A stretch of 64,000 nucleotides of DNA from Loxodes magnus (lineage: Eukaryota; Ciliophora; Karyorelictea; Loxodida; Loxodidae), in assembly GCA_946699065.1 (NCBI GenBank), contig CAMPDV010000114.1:186001-250000 (forward strand), in the 5' to 3' direction. A program made the translations under genes and the position numbers. Shown one piece after another: positions 51,775 through 63,302 of the stretch (position 1 is its first letter; every line of letters starts with the position of its first letter). The notes beneath the pieces are model-generated. The model searched no databases. It was not told where the DNA came from and worked only from the letters and a program-made list of their open reading frames with translations.

Positions 51775-52704
51775 ATGTAAGCAGTGTGTAAACCTCCTAC
51801 TAATATCTTACCATTTGCTTAAAAAAATCATAGTAGAAACACTTCTTCTGTATAAGCTTCTAGCGAGTTTTAATCTTACTAAACTTTTGCTTATGATGAA
51901 TCGAGTGAGATTTTATAATAAAAATCGTTATTTGATGGTCCTTTAACTCCATAATTTAATTATAACGTAAGATCACTTAATGTTACTTGTCCTTCTGTCG
52001 GAGAAAGCTTACGTTCTTTTGATATCAGCAACGAAGTCAGAAAAAGTAAAGTTTAATTTCCTAATTTTGAAGATTTGCCCTCTTTAAAAATAGAATGCTT
52101 ATTGAGTAGTGCGGAGAGTATTGATGATGTGTTAGGTAGTTTGACTACTGATTATTCCACTAAACTGAGATCCTCCTTGGAAAACTATTCTTTAACTCTT
52201 AGTAATGATTAGTTTTCTGCAAAACGTGGAAACATTGAATTCCTAGAGATAATTCATGAAGAGAATACTAGTCCAAAGTCTAAAGAAGATAATCCAGAAA
52301 GTACATTCACTAGATAGAATTTTCAATAGCTTTAAAGAATCAGCGCTAATTTGAAAATTTTAAAATCTACTTTATTGATACAAAGATGGTGGAGGAGAGT
52401 GTAAAGACTGTCTTACATCATAAAAAATTCATAACAAATTAAATACGAAAATTACCAGTTGTGTGGGATAAAGTGTTGTACTACTTAACATTTTTTAATA
52501 ATTGTATATGTTTTAGTCTAAATTAGATTATATTCTTTGATTATAATTCTATATAAAGACTACAAGTATATTTTACTACCTAAAATATATTTTACTACCT
52601 CGCTAGAATTATCTAAGTTAGAATATCCAGCTTATGTCATCACTATTATTAACACTAAAAGACTTTATTTTATTTTAAAAGAGCCATTCTTAAACAGATT
52701 TTGA
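51775..52704 (+). CDS. Ser-rich protein with one IQ motif; 3' end uncertain
   Basis: Residues 1-~200 are Ser/Asn/Glu-rich and probably disordered (RNTSSVQASSEF, SLRSFDISNEVRKSKVQF, SSAESIDDVLGSL), with higher GC and strong codon bias, so clearly coding. Around residue 205-225 is an IQ-type calmodulin-binding helix (LLIQRWWRRVQRLSYI). After ~residue 235 the frame drifts into AT-rich, hydrophobic sequence with no stop until TGA at 52702, inside an inverted repeat. The real end probably lies near 52450-52540 after a short intron or a one-base error that could not be fixed by eye. Calmodulin or centrin binding is inferred from the IQ motif only. Confidence 0.6.
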
Positions 52705-52718
52705 AGCTCTTTAGTGTT
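52651..52718. repeat. Inverted repeat, hairpin or MITE-like
   Basis: aacactaaaaga at the left end pairs with tctttagtgtt at the right end, one base bulged, with ~45 bp between. A direct copy of the inner ttttaaa(a)gagcc follows just outside at ~52727-52739. It may be a terminator hairpin of the preceding gene or the remains of a small inverted-repeat element. Confidence 0.4.
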
Positions 52719-55700
52719 AATTATTATTTTTAAAGAGCCTCAATATAATTTTTTTTTCTAATTATAGTTCTCCTTATTCTTGATCTTTTAAAATCTTTAA
52801 ACTATACTAGATATAGAAAAGATTGAGGAATAAAATTAATAATATCAATAAGAAATTATATGCATTCTATTTAAAACTGTATTTATTAAATTACCAATTT
52901 CATGCTTTTGGAAATGATTTGGTATCACATTTGGTTAAATCTTATGGTAATTGTGTTGATAATAGAAATTTATTTATATAGGATTATTTATTGTATAATC
53001 AGATTATCATGCTTTAAAAATTTTATGGACATATAATTTTGAAGCAGACAAACTGATTTAAAAATAGAATGAAATTTGAAAATAAAGAATGAAGAATTCT
53101 TAAATTTTACATTATACTTAATTATGCAAGCTAATCCGTAGACTAAATCATCTCATTCTAGATGCCTTTATGTTTTCAAATTTATCAAGTAAGGAATTGA
53201 TGCGTGAAGGATACTCTATCTTTATTAAAGTATTAGTAAAAATTAAAATATATATCTCTAAAATTGCTTAGTATATTTCATTATAATTTTAATAATCGTT
53301 AAGATAACAATAAAGCTTAGGATGCAATATATAAAACAAGTGCAAATAAATAAAAAATCTCTTAAGATTAAAATTTCCATTGATTCTATGTTAATAGTTA
53401 TATATTAATTCAAATAAATTTAAATAAATCCTTCATTCACTTCTTTTCTAAACAAAGTTAAACTTTTTCTCCCTCTATTTACTCTGAAACATTAAGTTTT
53501 AAGTTAATTAATTTTCGTGTTCATCAACTTATTGAATAATACTCAAAAAAGTATGATATTCATATATCCTACTATAATTTGAAAAATTGATAATTAAGGA
53601 TTAGATTCTCTGTCTAAGTAATAAATTCTATTTAGTTTGCTTATTTATCTCTCCAATAGTTTAAGTTATAAATATAAATGATTATAATTTATCCCATAAA
53701 TAAATTGATTGCTTTTTGCAAATATCAATTTTAAATTGTTTTTACTTATGCTTGCATAATCATTAACTAATTAAAAGCAGATTCATTTATTTACTAATAT
53801 TTGTTTAATTTACTTAATATAAATTGCTTATGTATCACATACTATCCCATCAACCTTCATATTAATAGCATTTAACTTACTATTATTATATTATACAAGC
53901 ATTTCTTTAGTTTATTAAAATTTTCCAAGCCTTTTTTATTCTTATATAGAAATTTAACTTATATTACTGAAAGCAAAATTGCAAAAGTTCTTTATTCTAT
54001 CTACTTATAATAATTAAGCATCTCATTTATTCTATTTTCTATATTTATTAGATATTTACCTTTAACTAAAATTGACAGGTTTATTATTCTAAATAGTGGA
54101 ATAAAGCCATGCTTATATTTATAAAAATTATTTTTGATTACTTAAATATTAAGCAAAACTTCACTATAAACTGCATAATAAAGTATGCTACTTCAGTACT
54201 TTACCCTTTTATCTTATTTTACAGCAACTAAACTCTTATTGTTATCTATAGCTTAAATTAATTGATATCATCCTTTCTTTTATATCAAACTAAGATTTTT
54301 TCCTTTTAATCTTTAAAAATTGTTATTGATTATTATAACTGCTATTTTATAATAAGTTTAATGCCTATTTTCTCATTTTTTAAAGTATCAAAAGAACTAA
54401 ACTATACTAAGTAATTATATTGCTTACTCTATATAAAACCTAATTTCTTAATTTTGGATTCTGTTATTTTAGGTTACTTTCTAGTTAAGATATTGTAAGA
54501 AAATAAATAATTAGATAAGCTCCAGCTGCTTTGATTTATTCAATCTATTTTACTAAATTAGTTAGCTGGTAAACTTTAATATTCTATTTATTTAAAGATT
54601 TAACAACTTAGACTATTAAGTAGTAGCAGAATATTGAAAATAGAGAAAGGAAATTAGTAAAAATACGAAAAATACTGAGGCTAAAGATATAAATAGTGAC
54701 ATATAAAAAGCCTGTTATTAAATAGATAGCAGTCAATAGAATTAACTTACATTAAAAGGATAAAGCATAAGCTTTATACCTAAAAGTTTAATCAAAACAT
54801 AAGCATTTCATTTCTCAATTAAAATGATACTGGAAAAAACCTAATACACTAAGTATTAATTCAACTAATTTCCTAAGAATTAAAATTCTAAAAGTGATGG
54901 AAGATATTTTTGAAGGAAGACTTTAAGTGAAATTAAGAAAATCTTGGATATATTATAAAAAATAAAATTTAAGAGAAATTATGAAGAAATTGAACTGAAT
55001 TAATATATGAGCTTAGTAACTTATTTATAAGATATTTTACTTATTTTTACTATTTGAATCTAATTTACCCAACTAAGAATTATTATCAAATAGGAAATTT
55101 AAAGATTTTGTCTATTTTTTCATTAAGAAATATAGAGCATTATAAGCTATATATTAGTTCTTACAATTTTAATATAAGAAAACATTTTTGAATAAAAGGT
55201 TAAACAGACTTATAGTTCATTCATATAATTGCCTGATTTTTAAATGAAGAATTCTAATTATTAATAGCTAATAATATTAAATTTGAAGTAAAACTAAAAA
55301 ATACTTACTATCAATGAGTTTTGTACTAGGACCTTGTTTAATTATAACTCATTTAGATATTTAAGAAATTGTTTATTTCTTTTTTATAGTTCTGTACTAT
55401 TTAAGGTTCAGAGATAATATCTTACATAGCCTACTTTTAAAGGTAAACTCATGTTTTATATAAGATTAGTTGTCTCTTCCGATCCCAAAAGCTCTTTATA
55501 TATTAATACTGCAAAGAAGAATTTCAGTATGATGAGGGATTTTAACTAGCATTTAATAGTTCTTTATGGAGTTAATAAAATACCTAACTCTGGTGTTATT
55601 AGATTGATTTGGTAGCAATTAAAATAAATTTTAGCCTGGGTAGAGAAAATAAGTCATTGCATCATCAATCTATTTATGCGAAACTTATTTTCTTATTAAT

Positions 55701-55871
55701 TTTCTATTTGTCAATGTTAAGTACCTGATTAAGGGTTTTAAGAAGAATCCTTTCTATATTCTTCCTATTTAAATAATCAAAAGATATAATGTTTCATATT
55801 TTGCTTGAGATTTCAAAGATTTTATCTGAGTTAAAATTAAATTAAATTTGTTAGTGTCAAGCAAAGAAAAA
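52705..55871. other. AT-rich gene-poor region
   Basis: 3.2 kb. Only a purine-rich stretch near 54600-55060 looks possibly coding (next entry). The rest shows no recognisable gene or RNA. Confidence 0.45.
54824..55057 (+). CDS. Possible small gene or 3' exon, unknown
   Basis: A 77-aa frame (DGRYFWRKTLSEIKKILDIL, EEIELNQYMSLVTYLQDIL) that reads like a helical, charged protein and ends on TGA. The same phase is open upstream to ~54638 (INSDIQKACYQIDSSQQNQL). It could be the end of a gene with missed short introns. No family; weak evidence. Confidence 0.22.
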
Positions 55872-56615
55872 ATGGAAAATCAGAAAGGATTGAAAACTCT
55901 TGGTGTAATATCATTTTTATTATTATCATTTGCTAAATTATTAGCAATAGCTGTGATTTTAGAAAATTATACTGAAGATTGTGAGCTGCCTATCCGCCTA
56001 TGACTTGAGCTATTTCTATACACTCATTGTGTTTTCTTCTTGATTTGCTTGCTGGCTGATTATTTCAATCACTAATGACTAAGAGAAATAGAGACAACAG
56101 TAAAATGAATAGCATCTCCTTGCTATCTTATCTGGTTTATAGCAGCAAACGTGTGAATCTTTATAAATAGTGACTGCAAGTTATAATTTTAATGGGGCTT
56201 TAGTTTACTCCAGGGATTGGTTATTTCTGACTATATAGTCCTAGTTTTTGGAATTCTTTTATATTGCTACGACAGAAAAGTTTAGACTGCTTGACTTGCT
56301 TATATTTTGCATTATTTAAAAAGTGAAAATAAAAGGCTTATTATTTCTCTTTAAGCTAGCACATTAGCACATTTAAAGGCAATCTTTTCTTCTTTCTCTA
56401 TTTATTATACAATCATTTTGGCTATTACCTTATCTTTACGATCATTGATACTTTTACTGGCAACTTATTTACTTAATAATATATAAAGCAGCTAGAATAC
56501 AAAACTTAGAGATGTTACTTAGTGCTTGGCATTCCTTGTGTAGTTATTTGGAATGCTTTTATAAGAGTTAAATAGAGAAGTAGAAATAGATTTTCGATTA
56601 ATAGTAAATTAATGA
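55872..56615 (+). CDS. Multipass membrane protein, unknown
   Basis: A 247-aa protein with about six hydrophobic helices: LGVISFLLLSFAKLLAIAVIL, LFLYTHCVFFLICLLADYF, WIASPCYLIWFIAANVWIFI, LVISDYIVLVFGILLYC, YYTIILAITLSLRSLILLLA, and a weaker sixth. Helix ends carry Trp (several TGA) and charged residues. The N-terminus is short, and the C-terminal ~45 residues contain an amphipathic stretch (DVTQCLAFLVQLFGML). The arrangement of the first four helices recalls ciliate membrane proteins that end in a RING finger, but none is present here. Stop-to-stop distance to the convergent ABC transporter is only 15 bp. Confidence 0.7.
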
Positions 56616-56630
56616 GTAAAATAAGTTTGC

Positions 56631-58655
56631 TCATTTGCGATAGATAGCAAAGTTGCGAAGGTAAAGAACCCAGCCAATACAAATGACTACAGCAGCCATA
56701 ATAAAATCCATCATTATATTGATTTCTTTTTCGAACTCAATATTCAAAAGGGCAGTAGGATCTGAACATTTTATTTGCTTTTCTTCAGAATCTTTACTGC
56801 AATCTAGGTCTAAATCATCAAATTCGTTCTACATAAAAACTTACCTAAACAAAGGCACTGAAAGTATACTAAGCATCTGAAATATATTTCATCCAAACAA
56901 TGTAATCTGGATAGTCAGCATTGTTGATTAGCAAACCAGCGAATAAAAAGAAAGGAACAAAAAGAACTGGTGAGAGAGCAAAGGCTGCTTCCATAGAATC
57001 AAACAAGGAAGTTACAATCAGGGTTTTACCACATGCATTAAAGAATCCTCCTAACATAACAACATAGAAGATGAAGAAATGACTTGCATCTTCAGTGTTA
57101 AGTCCAATTGAAAAGTAAATTATGAGAGAAAGTAACATACAATTAAGTGAACCCAACATCATATAGTGAGTTAATCGGGAGAAATAATATGTAGAAATTG
57201 AATACATTCTAGCCATTTAAGCTCTTTCGAAGCAAAGTCTGTCTCTTAACACTATAATTAAAGAAAAAATTACTATCCAAGCAAACCAAAAACATTCCAC
57301 CAGTGATTTAAAACATTTGAAGCAAAAACAAACATTTAACTCTTAAACCAATGGAATGATAATTATCGTCTAAATATGCATAAGTGACTACATAAATACC
57401 AGCCTAAATCATTTAGCCAATAACCCAGGGTCAAAATTATGCGGTTCTAAATCTTCCAACCGTACACCACTTTAAAAGGAATCAATAGGCTTCAAGAACA
57501 CCAGCTTCAGAAACTGTTTCATCGGATTTTAGAGGTCCGAATGAAGTCAACTTGCATACATTTGGAACATATGCTTTCTAAATTGCTTAAAATGCATTAT
57601 CATAATTCTTGCCAGCCGTATCTTTAACTTCTTAATCAGGCATGTCAGGATTAGCTAGTCGTAATTTCTCTTCATGCCAATTTTTAGATAATAAGTTGAT
57701 ATAGTATTCAGCTGGATTGTAAAATTCAGGAAGAGGGAATCCTAATTTTTCAAAATGATCTTTAGCGGCTAAACCATTTCCCTAAAAATTAAATATTTAC
57801 ATGATAAACAATCACACCTTTACCCATTAGTAATAGTTAATCGAACATATTGTAAATCTCGGTTGAAGGTTAATGAATAGTTGCAATAATTGTATGTCCT
57901 ACTTTAGCTAAGTCTTTTACTTTTGTTAGTACCTTTATAGAACTCATACTGTCCAGTCCAGTTGTTGGCTCATCCAAGAAAAGTAATGATGGCTTAGCTA
58001 AAAGCTCGATAGCCATAGATACCCTTTTCTTTTCTCCTCCTGATAGCTTTTTGTCTAAATGATCTCCAACAATTTCATTACAGCAGTGAACAAGAGACAT
58101 ATCCATAAGCATAGTCTAAACAATTTCTTCTCTTTTATCTTAACTCTCGTTATAGAGACGGAATTTAGCAGTGAAATGCAATTATTCAAATGCTGTTAGT
58201 GTGGCTTACAAAATATCAAATTACATCAGATAGCCAGCGAAAGAAGAGAAACCTTCATATTTAATGTCTTTATTATTAACCAATACTTCTCCTGTAATTG
58301 TCAAACCTTTTAGATACGCCTGACGATTACTCAATATATTTAACATTGTTGTTTTACCTGCTCCAGAACCACCCATAATGGCTAAAAATTATCCAGGTGC
58401 AGCATATCCAGAGCAGCCTTTTAGAATTTCCATAGGAGGTCCATATTTAGGACAGCAAGGAGGCATACTTCTGACCTTTGGTCTTGCAGTACATCTTATG
58501 TTGTTCCACACCAAATGTACTGGATATTTCACACGGTTTTGGAAAACCGAAAGAGTTCTTCTCTTTTCCTAGGTGATAGTTATCCTAGAACTGGTTCGAG
58601 AAGCAGTAAGTTCCATCTCAACATCCCCAGCAAGTTAAGCGTACTTATCTACCAT
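56631..58655 (-). CDS. ABCG-type half-transporter
   Basis: A 655-aa protein with the ABCG order, nucleotide-binding domain first and then six membrane helices. Motifs: Walker A MGGSGAGKTT, Q-loop LMQFDIL, signature KLSGGEKKRVSMA, Walker B LLFLDEPTTGLDS, H-loop IIATIHQPS. The membrane part has the family's FERAQMARMYSISTYYFS and YPDYIVWMKYISDAQYTFSAFV. Three introns of 19, 22 and 16 nt are needed; their removal gives exactly 656 codons, and the middle one brings the segment before FERAQ to the same length as in ABCG2. ABCG proteins dimerise and move lipids, sterols or drugs out of the cell; the substrate here cannot be told. The N-terminus has a short Arg/Ser/Thr-rich stretch before the NBD. 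Confidence 0.95.
56829..56844 (-). other. 16-nt intron (ABCG, third)
   Basis: Minus-strand GTAAGTTTTTATGTAG between FSAFVQ and NEFDDL. Removal opens the frame to the last membrane helix. Confidence 0.88.
57252..57273 (-). other. 22-nt intron (ABCG, second)
   Basis: Minus-strand GTAATTTTTTCTTTAATTATAG. Splicing gives the right family spacing before FERAQM. Confidence 0.88.
57782..57800 (-). other. 19-nt intron (ABCG, first)
   Basis: Minus-strand GTAAATATTTAATTTTTAG inside IVYH-GNGLAA, a conserved stretch after the H-loop. Confidence 0.92.
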
Positions 58656-58802
58656 TTTAGAAAATGTAATAAAGTAAATAACTTTTGCATATAAATCCTT
58701 TTCTTAATAACTTTTAAATTAAATCCTTATTTTCTTTATTCAACCAACTTTCATTTTTCTAATTTACTGTTATTCTTCTTCATCACTTAAGTTGCAAAGA
58801 CC

Positions 58803-59193
58803 ATGCTTTTCCTTAAATTAAAAGAACTAGCAGGTATTTTGAAATTTACGTATTATTAAAAAGAAAGTATAACAGAGTGTTAAGTTTAAGGATATTCTCA
58901 ATGAAGTTCAAGACTGTATTAAATATCATAACTATAATACCATTTTAGATCTCAACTTACAATACTCTCAAAAGTACCTATAAGAACAGCCTCATAAACA
59001 TAAAATATTATTAAGAATATAATTTGTTAGCTCTCCCTATCATGTTAAAATAGTAACCTTTCTCTATCTCTATCTCTATCTCTATTCCTATTCCTATTTA
59101 CAACTTAACTTTGTTAAATTTGATTTAAGTTAATAAAATTACTTTGATACAGTAATAGAAGATGATAATGTATTTATGCTATGGTTAAAATGA
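58803..59193 (+). CDS. Candidate small helical protein
   Basis: From 58879 the frame VKFKDILNEVQDCIKYHNYN, then LQYSQKYLQEQPHKHKIL, reads as a well-formed helical protein. An ATG at 58803 (MLFLKLKELA) joins it if GTATTT...AAAG at 58834-58867 (34 nt) is an intron; the sum is 118 aa. The middle contains the TCTCTA/TTCCTA microsatellite read as Leu-Tyr and Ser-Tyr repeats, which is suspicious, so the gene may end or splice before it. No family recognised. Confidence 0.38.
59061..59096. repeat. Hexanucleotide microsatellite
   Basis: Four copies of TCTCTA followed by two copies of TTCCTA. Confidence 0.95.
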
Positions 59194-59453
59194 AGCTAAA
59201 AAAGTATTAGATATTGATTAACTAATTATCTAGTTTAATTAGAGTTCTTCACTTAAAGTTTTTCTATTAGTCTATACCCATTACTTAATAGGATAATTAA
59301 CTCTATTGATATTTTATAGTTTCTAAAGTGAAGTCACTAAAGACATGTTTCTTATATAAAAGGACTGAGTATGACATATAATGAAATAGTATAAGAATGA
59401 ATTATGGTTACAATTGTAATATGCATCTACCCTAAATTAAATGATTTAGTTAT

Positions 59454-61408
59454 ATGACTTTTATATTTTAAACAACTTAAGAAGCTTAAATTAGAAAAAC
59501 AATTTATCAATATTGAGTTTCATTTTAAGGCTTATTCAAATCATTATAATCAAAAGTATATTTTTAATTCAATGCTGTTATCTTTCTCTACACTTTGGAT
59601 AATTTTAGCTTGGGAGACGAGGCTTCATATCTAGGATTGTATGTTATAAAAGGAGCAGGTGATCTGGAGCATGGAAAAAGTTCTTCTCTAGAAGTTTATA
59701 ATTCGAATTTCATAGCTTTATTGTTTTCTCAGTACTTAGGAATATAGAATGAGGGACCTTTTAATTCTTTTCTGCTGATTTCGTCAATAATACTAATTTT
59801 TGGTCTATTAGTCTAAGCTTAAGATTTCCAAATGCTGTCATAAGTACTAGATTCAAATTTCTTTGATATGATTGGAATTTATAAAGAAGGCTCGACTGAT
59901 TAAGTATTTCTTGATTATTCTTCAAAAATACTCTTTTTCTTACTTTTAGGAAAAGTCTAAATTGGAGATTTTGGCTTAATAGCATTATAAGAAACCTCAT
60001 AAAATTCAGAAAGTGATTTGATGTCATTTCAATATTTAATAATTCGAGGTAATTTTGACTTAAACTAAGGTGACTATCGAGTTCCTTTCGAAATAATTCC
60101 ATGACTTTAAAGTAAATCTCTGTTTTAATTAATGATTTTCTTGACTACTCTATTACCTCATTTTTGATTGTACTACTCATTAATGAATCGAATATCACAT
60201 CTAGATCTAGGAACAGATGCACTTCTACTAATTTCTTCTCTAATTTTAACATATTATTTCTATAACTACTCAGATTATTTCTACTTGCTTTCCTTATTCT
60301 TTGAAGACACATTTTTATGTTGCTATATCTAGTTATCGTTGATTTAATTAGCGAGTATCATTCAAATCTACTTTAGATTATTACCAAACGAAGAAAAGCA
60401 TTATCTACCCTAAAGATCTTAGATTTTGGTAGTATACATAATCTTCTTTTTATCCTGCATTTTATTTCTAGTACTATAATAAACTTAAATCAAAACTGAA
60501 ATTCAATAAGCCTTTAAAATCTAGACATGTTTCGCATTACTAGTATCCTTATACTTTACTATTCATTCTTTTATTTACCAGCTCATATTTTAAAGAAAAC
60601 AATTTATCCTTATCAATTATGCTTTTCCTTCTTCCTTTAATAATCAACTAGAGTATGTAGAAGGTAGCAAACCAAAAATTAGCTATAATCTTAATACTTT
60701 TTGTTATGTAATTATAATTTATTGATTAGTATATAAGTGTTTCCTTACGGAAACTGCATAATACAATGTTGTTAATAAACTTACTAAATGTAGCTATTGC
60801 ATTTATTCTAATTATCTATACTTCTAGGCCTATTATGAAATTTCATCTCTAGTTTAAAATAGACTCTTCTAACATCGAACTCAATTTAGCAGCTTTGTAA
60901 AATAATTGCTTCTTTCTAATTTTATATTAGTGAAAGTGAAAATAAGTACAAGTTTATTATGCACTCTGGAATAAAGAAATCAAGACACTATATTAGCATT
61001 CCTAAATTTAGTATTTTGAGCTTTTCAATAGTAGTATTATTTAATCTTCATCCAGAGTACTTATTTTGATATTATAAAGCAGCTTAATTTTTCTGAATGC
61101 TTGCTTTTAAAGTAGTAATATATGTTCTTATTACTTTAGTGAATTATTAGTTGATTAACATACCAAAGCTATGCATTTAGTCTTTAATTCATTATTGGAT
61201 TATCTTTATGCCTTTCATTCATTTAAAGCATAAGATTGGATTCTTAAGGATGGAATCTACTAAACCATACTATAAAAGTCTAAATAGAAAATAAAGAAAA
61301 GAAGACTAGGGAAATTATATTCAGCAATATAGTTTTTATGTTGAGTTGATTTTAGATGCAGCATGCTAGTTATATAATAATAAGAGAAGCAAAGTGATAG
61401 CAAAATGA
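59454..61408 (+). CDS. Large multipass membrane protein, unknown
   Basis: A 632-aa protein built of three exons. The N-terminal ~110 residues (FNAVIFLYTLDNFSLGDEA, LYVIKGAGDLEHGK) lead into many hydrophobic helices such as FLLISSIILIFGLLVQ, LLLISSLILTYYFYNY, ILVVYIIFFLSCILFLVL, TMLLINLLNVAIAFILIIYT, FSILSFSIVVLFNL and FKVVIYVLITLVNY, and a basic C-terminal tail (YYKSLNRKQRKEDQGNY). A 22-nt intron (60708-60729) and a 34-nt intron (60897-60930) each shift the frame by one, and together give 633 codons ending in TGA. Counting TGA triplets per phase supports this path: each exon's phase is the TGA-poor one. A receptor-like or transporter-like role is possible; no motif identifies it. Confidence 0.65.
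60708..60729 (+). other. 22-nt intron
   Basis: GTAATTATAATTTATTGATTAG, donor and length as in the proven introns of the window. Confidence 0.72.
60897..60930 (+). other. 34-nt intron
   Basis: GTAAAATAATTGCTTCTTTC... ending in TATTAG, with a pyrimidine-rich middle. Needed to reach the well-formed last exon. Confidence 0.68.
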
Positions 61409-61596
61409 TTATATATTATATGCTTATTTTAAGAGCATTCCTTAAAATTATTTCCTCATAGCTTACTGTCCAGTAGATTATAAATTATATCTAATTTAGT
61501 TTTCTTCTTAATTTGAATAAGTTAGTAAAGATACCCTAATAAAGCGAATTAGCAATAAATTCTTTATTTCATAAACTTTAATAGTTTGTTATAAAC

Positions 61597-63072
61597 ATGG
61601 ATTAGAGAAATTTAGGTCTTTTGCCCCATTAATAAAATGATATGCAAAACGATAGAGGAAATAATAGAGCTAGAGGGTAGAACTCGTTAAATTACAACAG
61701 AAATAGATGAAACGCAAATTAAAATATCAACTAATAGAATAACAATAATCCATTTCTTAATCATAACCCTTTAGGCTTATTCTTTTTACCTAACTTCCAG
61801 CCTATCATAAACGTGCAGTAGAATGAGTAAATTGATAGCTTTAATAAAATATATAAGAATGAAATCATCATTCTTAATAGAATCTATGGAGAGAAGTGTG
61901 AAGTATGTAACGGTGAAATACATAAAAGTTAGATTGTTATATAAGCTCCTCAAAGTAACACAGCTAGAGCCACTCACTTACACTGCTATATTCCTAAGTA
62001 TAACTTGAAGATTAGGTATGAAGACATTACTAATCTGTCTTTCATTACCTAGTTTGAATAAAAGCTTGATCTTGATCAATGAATTAAGAGGTGAAATAAT
62101 CTATTCATCCATATTTATGGATAGAAAAGCTTGATTTCTGCATGGCTGTAGCAGAAAGATTTCAAATAAGAAAACTAATATCGCATAAATTCTAAGGCTA
62201 TTATACTTATTTTCTAGTTCTGTAGCATATCTGAAATATATTCCAAATTTGCTCTAATTTGTAAATAATGGTACAAAATTACTTGGAATATAGAAGTAAT
62301 TCAAGGCAAACTGATGCTCTTTAATAGATAGCAAGAAATTAAGGAATAGCAGATAGAGTTAAGCATGACCATGAGTGAAGTCCAAAAGTAGAAAGTTACC
62401 CTTATAAACTTATATAACAGGACTTGCATAGGATGCTCCACAATTCTGGAATCAAATTAAGTAGTATATTGCCCTTGCTTGTAGAGACCTGTTTGCATAA
62501 AATGCAGAAGTTTGAACCTAAATTAAGAAGTTTAGATAAACTAGAACTACAATAGCTTCTTCTTACTTACTCTATAAGAAGCTCAAACTCTATACAAGAT
62601 AACTCCTTAAGAAATACTTAGAGACAAGAAAATCTTTAAATTTTATGACTAAGGGAATAAAAACTATCTGATAAGCGATTTTTCTTTGAGATAGTATGTA
62701 TGCAATAAGAGATAAACTCGAATTAATAAGCTCAAATATTTGCTACCCTACTTAAAACTAGACCTTGATTAGTTAAATCTCATCTAAAACTTGAAGCCTT
62801 GATAATTCTATCTAGTTATTAAGTCAACTATAATCAGAAATGTACCAACAGAGATTCTTGTTCTTAAATATAAAATTCCAACAAACCAGCAAAATCTGGG
62901 GAAATTTGAGATTACTACTAAGAAAACAGCCATTTTTAAGTATGTGATGTATGGAAAAAAGAAACTAAAGTTGAAGAAATTAGCGAAGGTTCTAGAATGG
63001 AATCAAACAGAGGATATCCATGTAGTTCTTAATGACTTGAAGTTACTATTTAGAAAGAGTTAAAAGATGTGA
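61597..63072 (+). CDS. Cys-rich PARP-zinc-finger/F-box-like protein, copy 2
   Basis: A 491-aa paralog of the gene at 13825-15297, collinear along its length. Asn-rich N-terminus (QNDMQNDRGNNRARGQN), C101-x2-C104 with HLHCYIP (PARP-finger-like), LDLDQWIKRWNNLF, an F-box-like helix pair near 205-240 (FCSISEIYSKFALICKQWYKI), zinc pairs at ~277-304 (CIGC, CPC, CIKC), SFFLLTLQEAQTLYKITPQE and the strongly conserved end TAIFKYVMYGKKK, KLAKVLEWNQTEDI. Both Trp codons in QWIKRW are TGA here but TGG in copy 1. The middle (LLTLQEAQTLY ... LISDFSLRQY) weakly resembles the XPA core fold. Likely a DNA- or ubiquitin-linked adaptor; function is not known. Confidence 0.8.
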
Positions 63073-63302
63073 ACTGTTCTCATAATTGAATTAATTTAGA
63101 AATTTCTCTATTAATTACTATAATTTTTTATATTCAAGCTATCACATTATAACTTCCAGTAGCTTATTTATTAAACTAGCCTTTTAGTAGTCACAAAATT
63201 AGAGCTTTCATCTTAATTAAAAGCTAGTTTTATCTCAGCAGTATTTGCGCTCAAATCAAAAGTAATTATATAATCTAATCCATTATAATAAAATTAAATA
63301 GT

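Larger units (their letters stand above)
58656..59453. other. Intergenic with a candidate small gene and a microsatellite
   Basis: 798 bp between the ABCG start and the multipass gene. It holds the candidate CDS 58803-59193 and the repeat 59061-59096; the rest is AT-rich without features. Confidence 0.5.
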
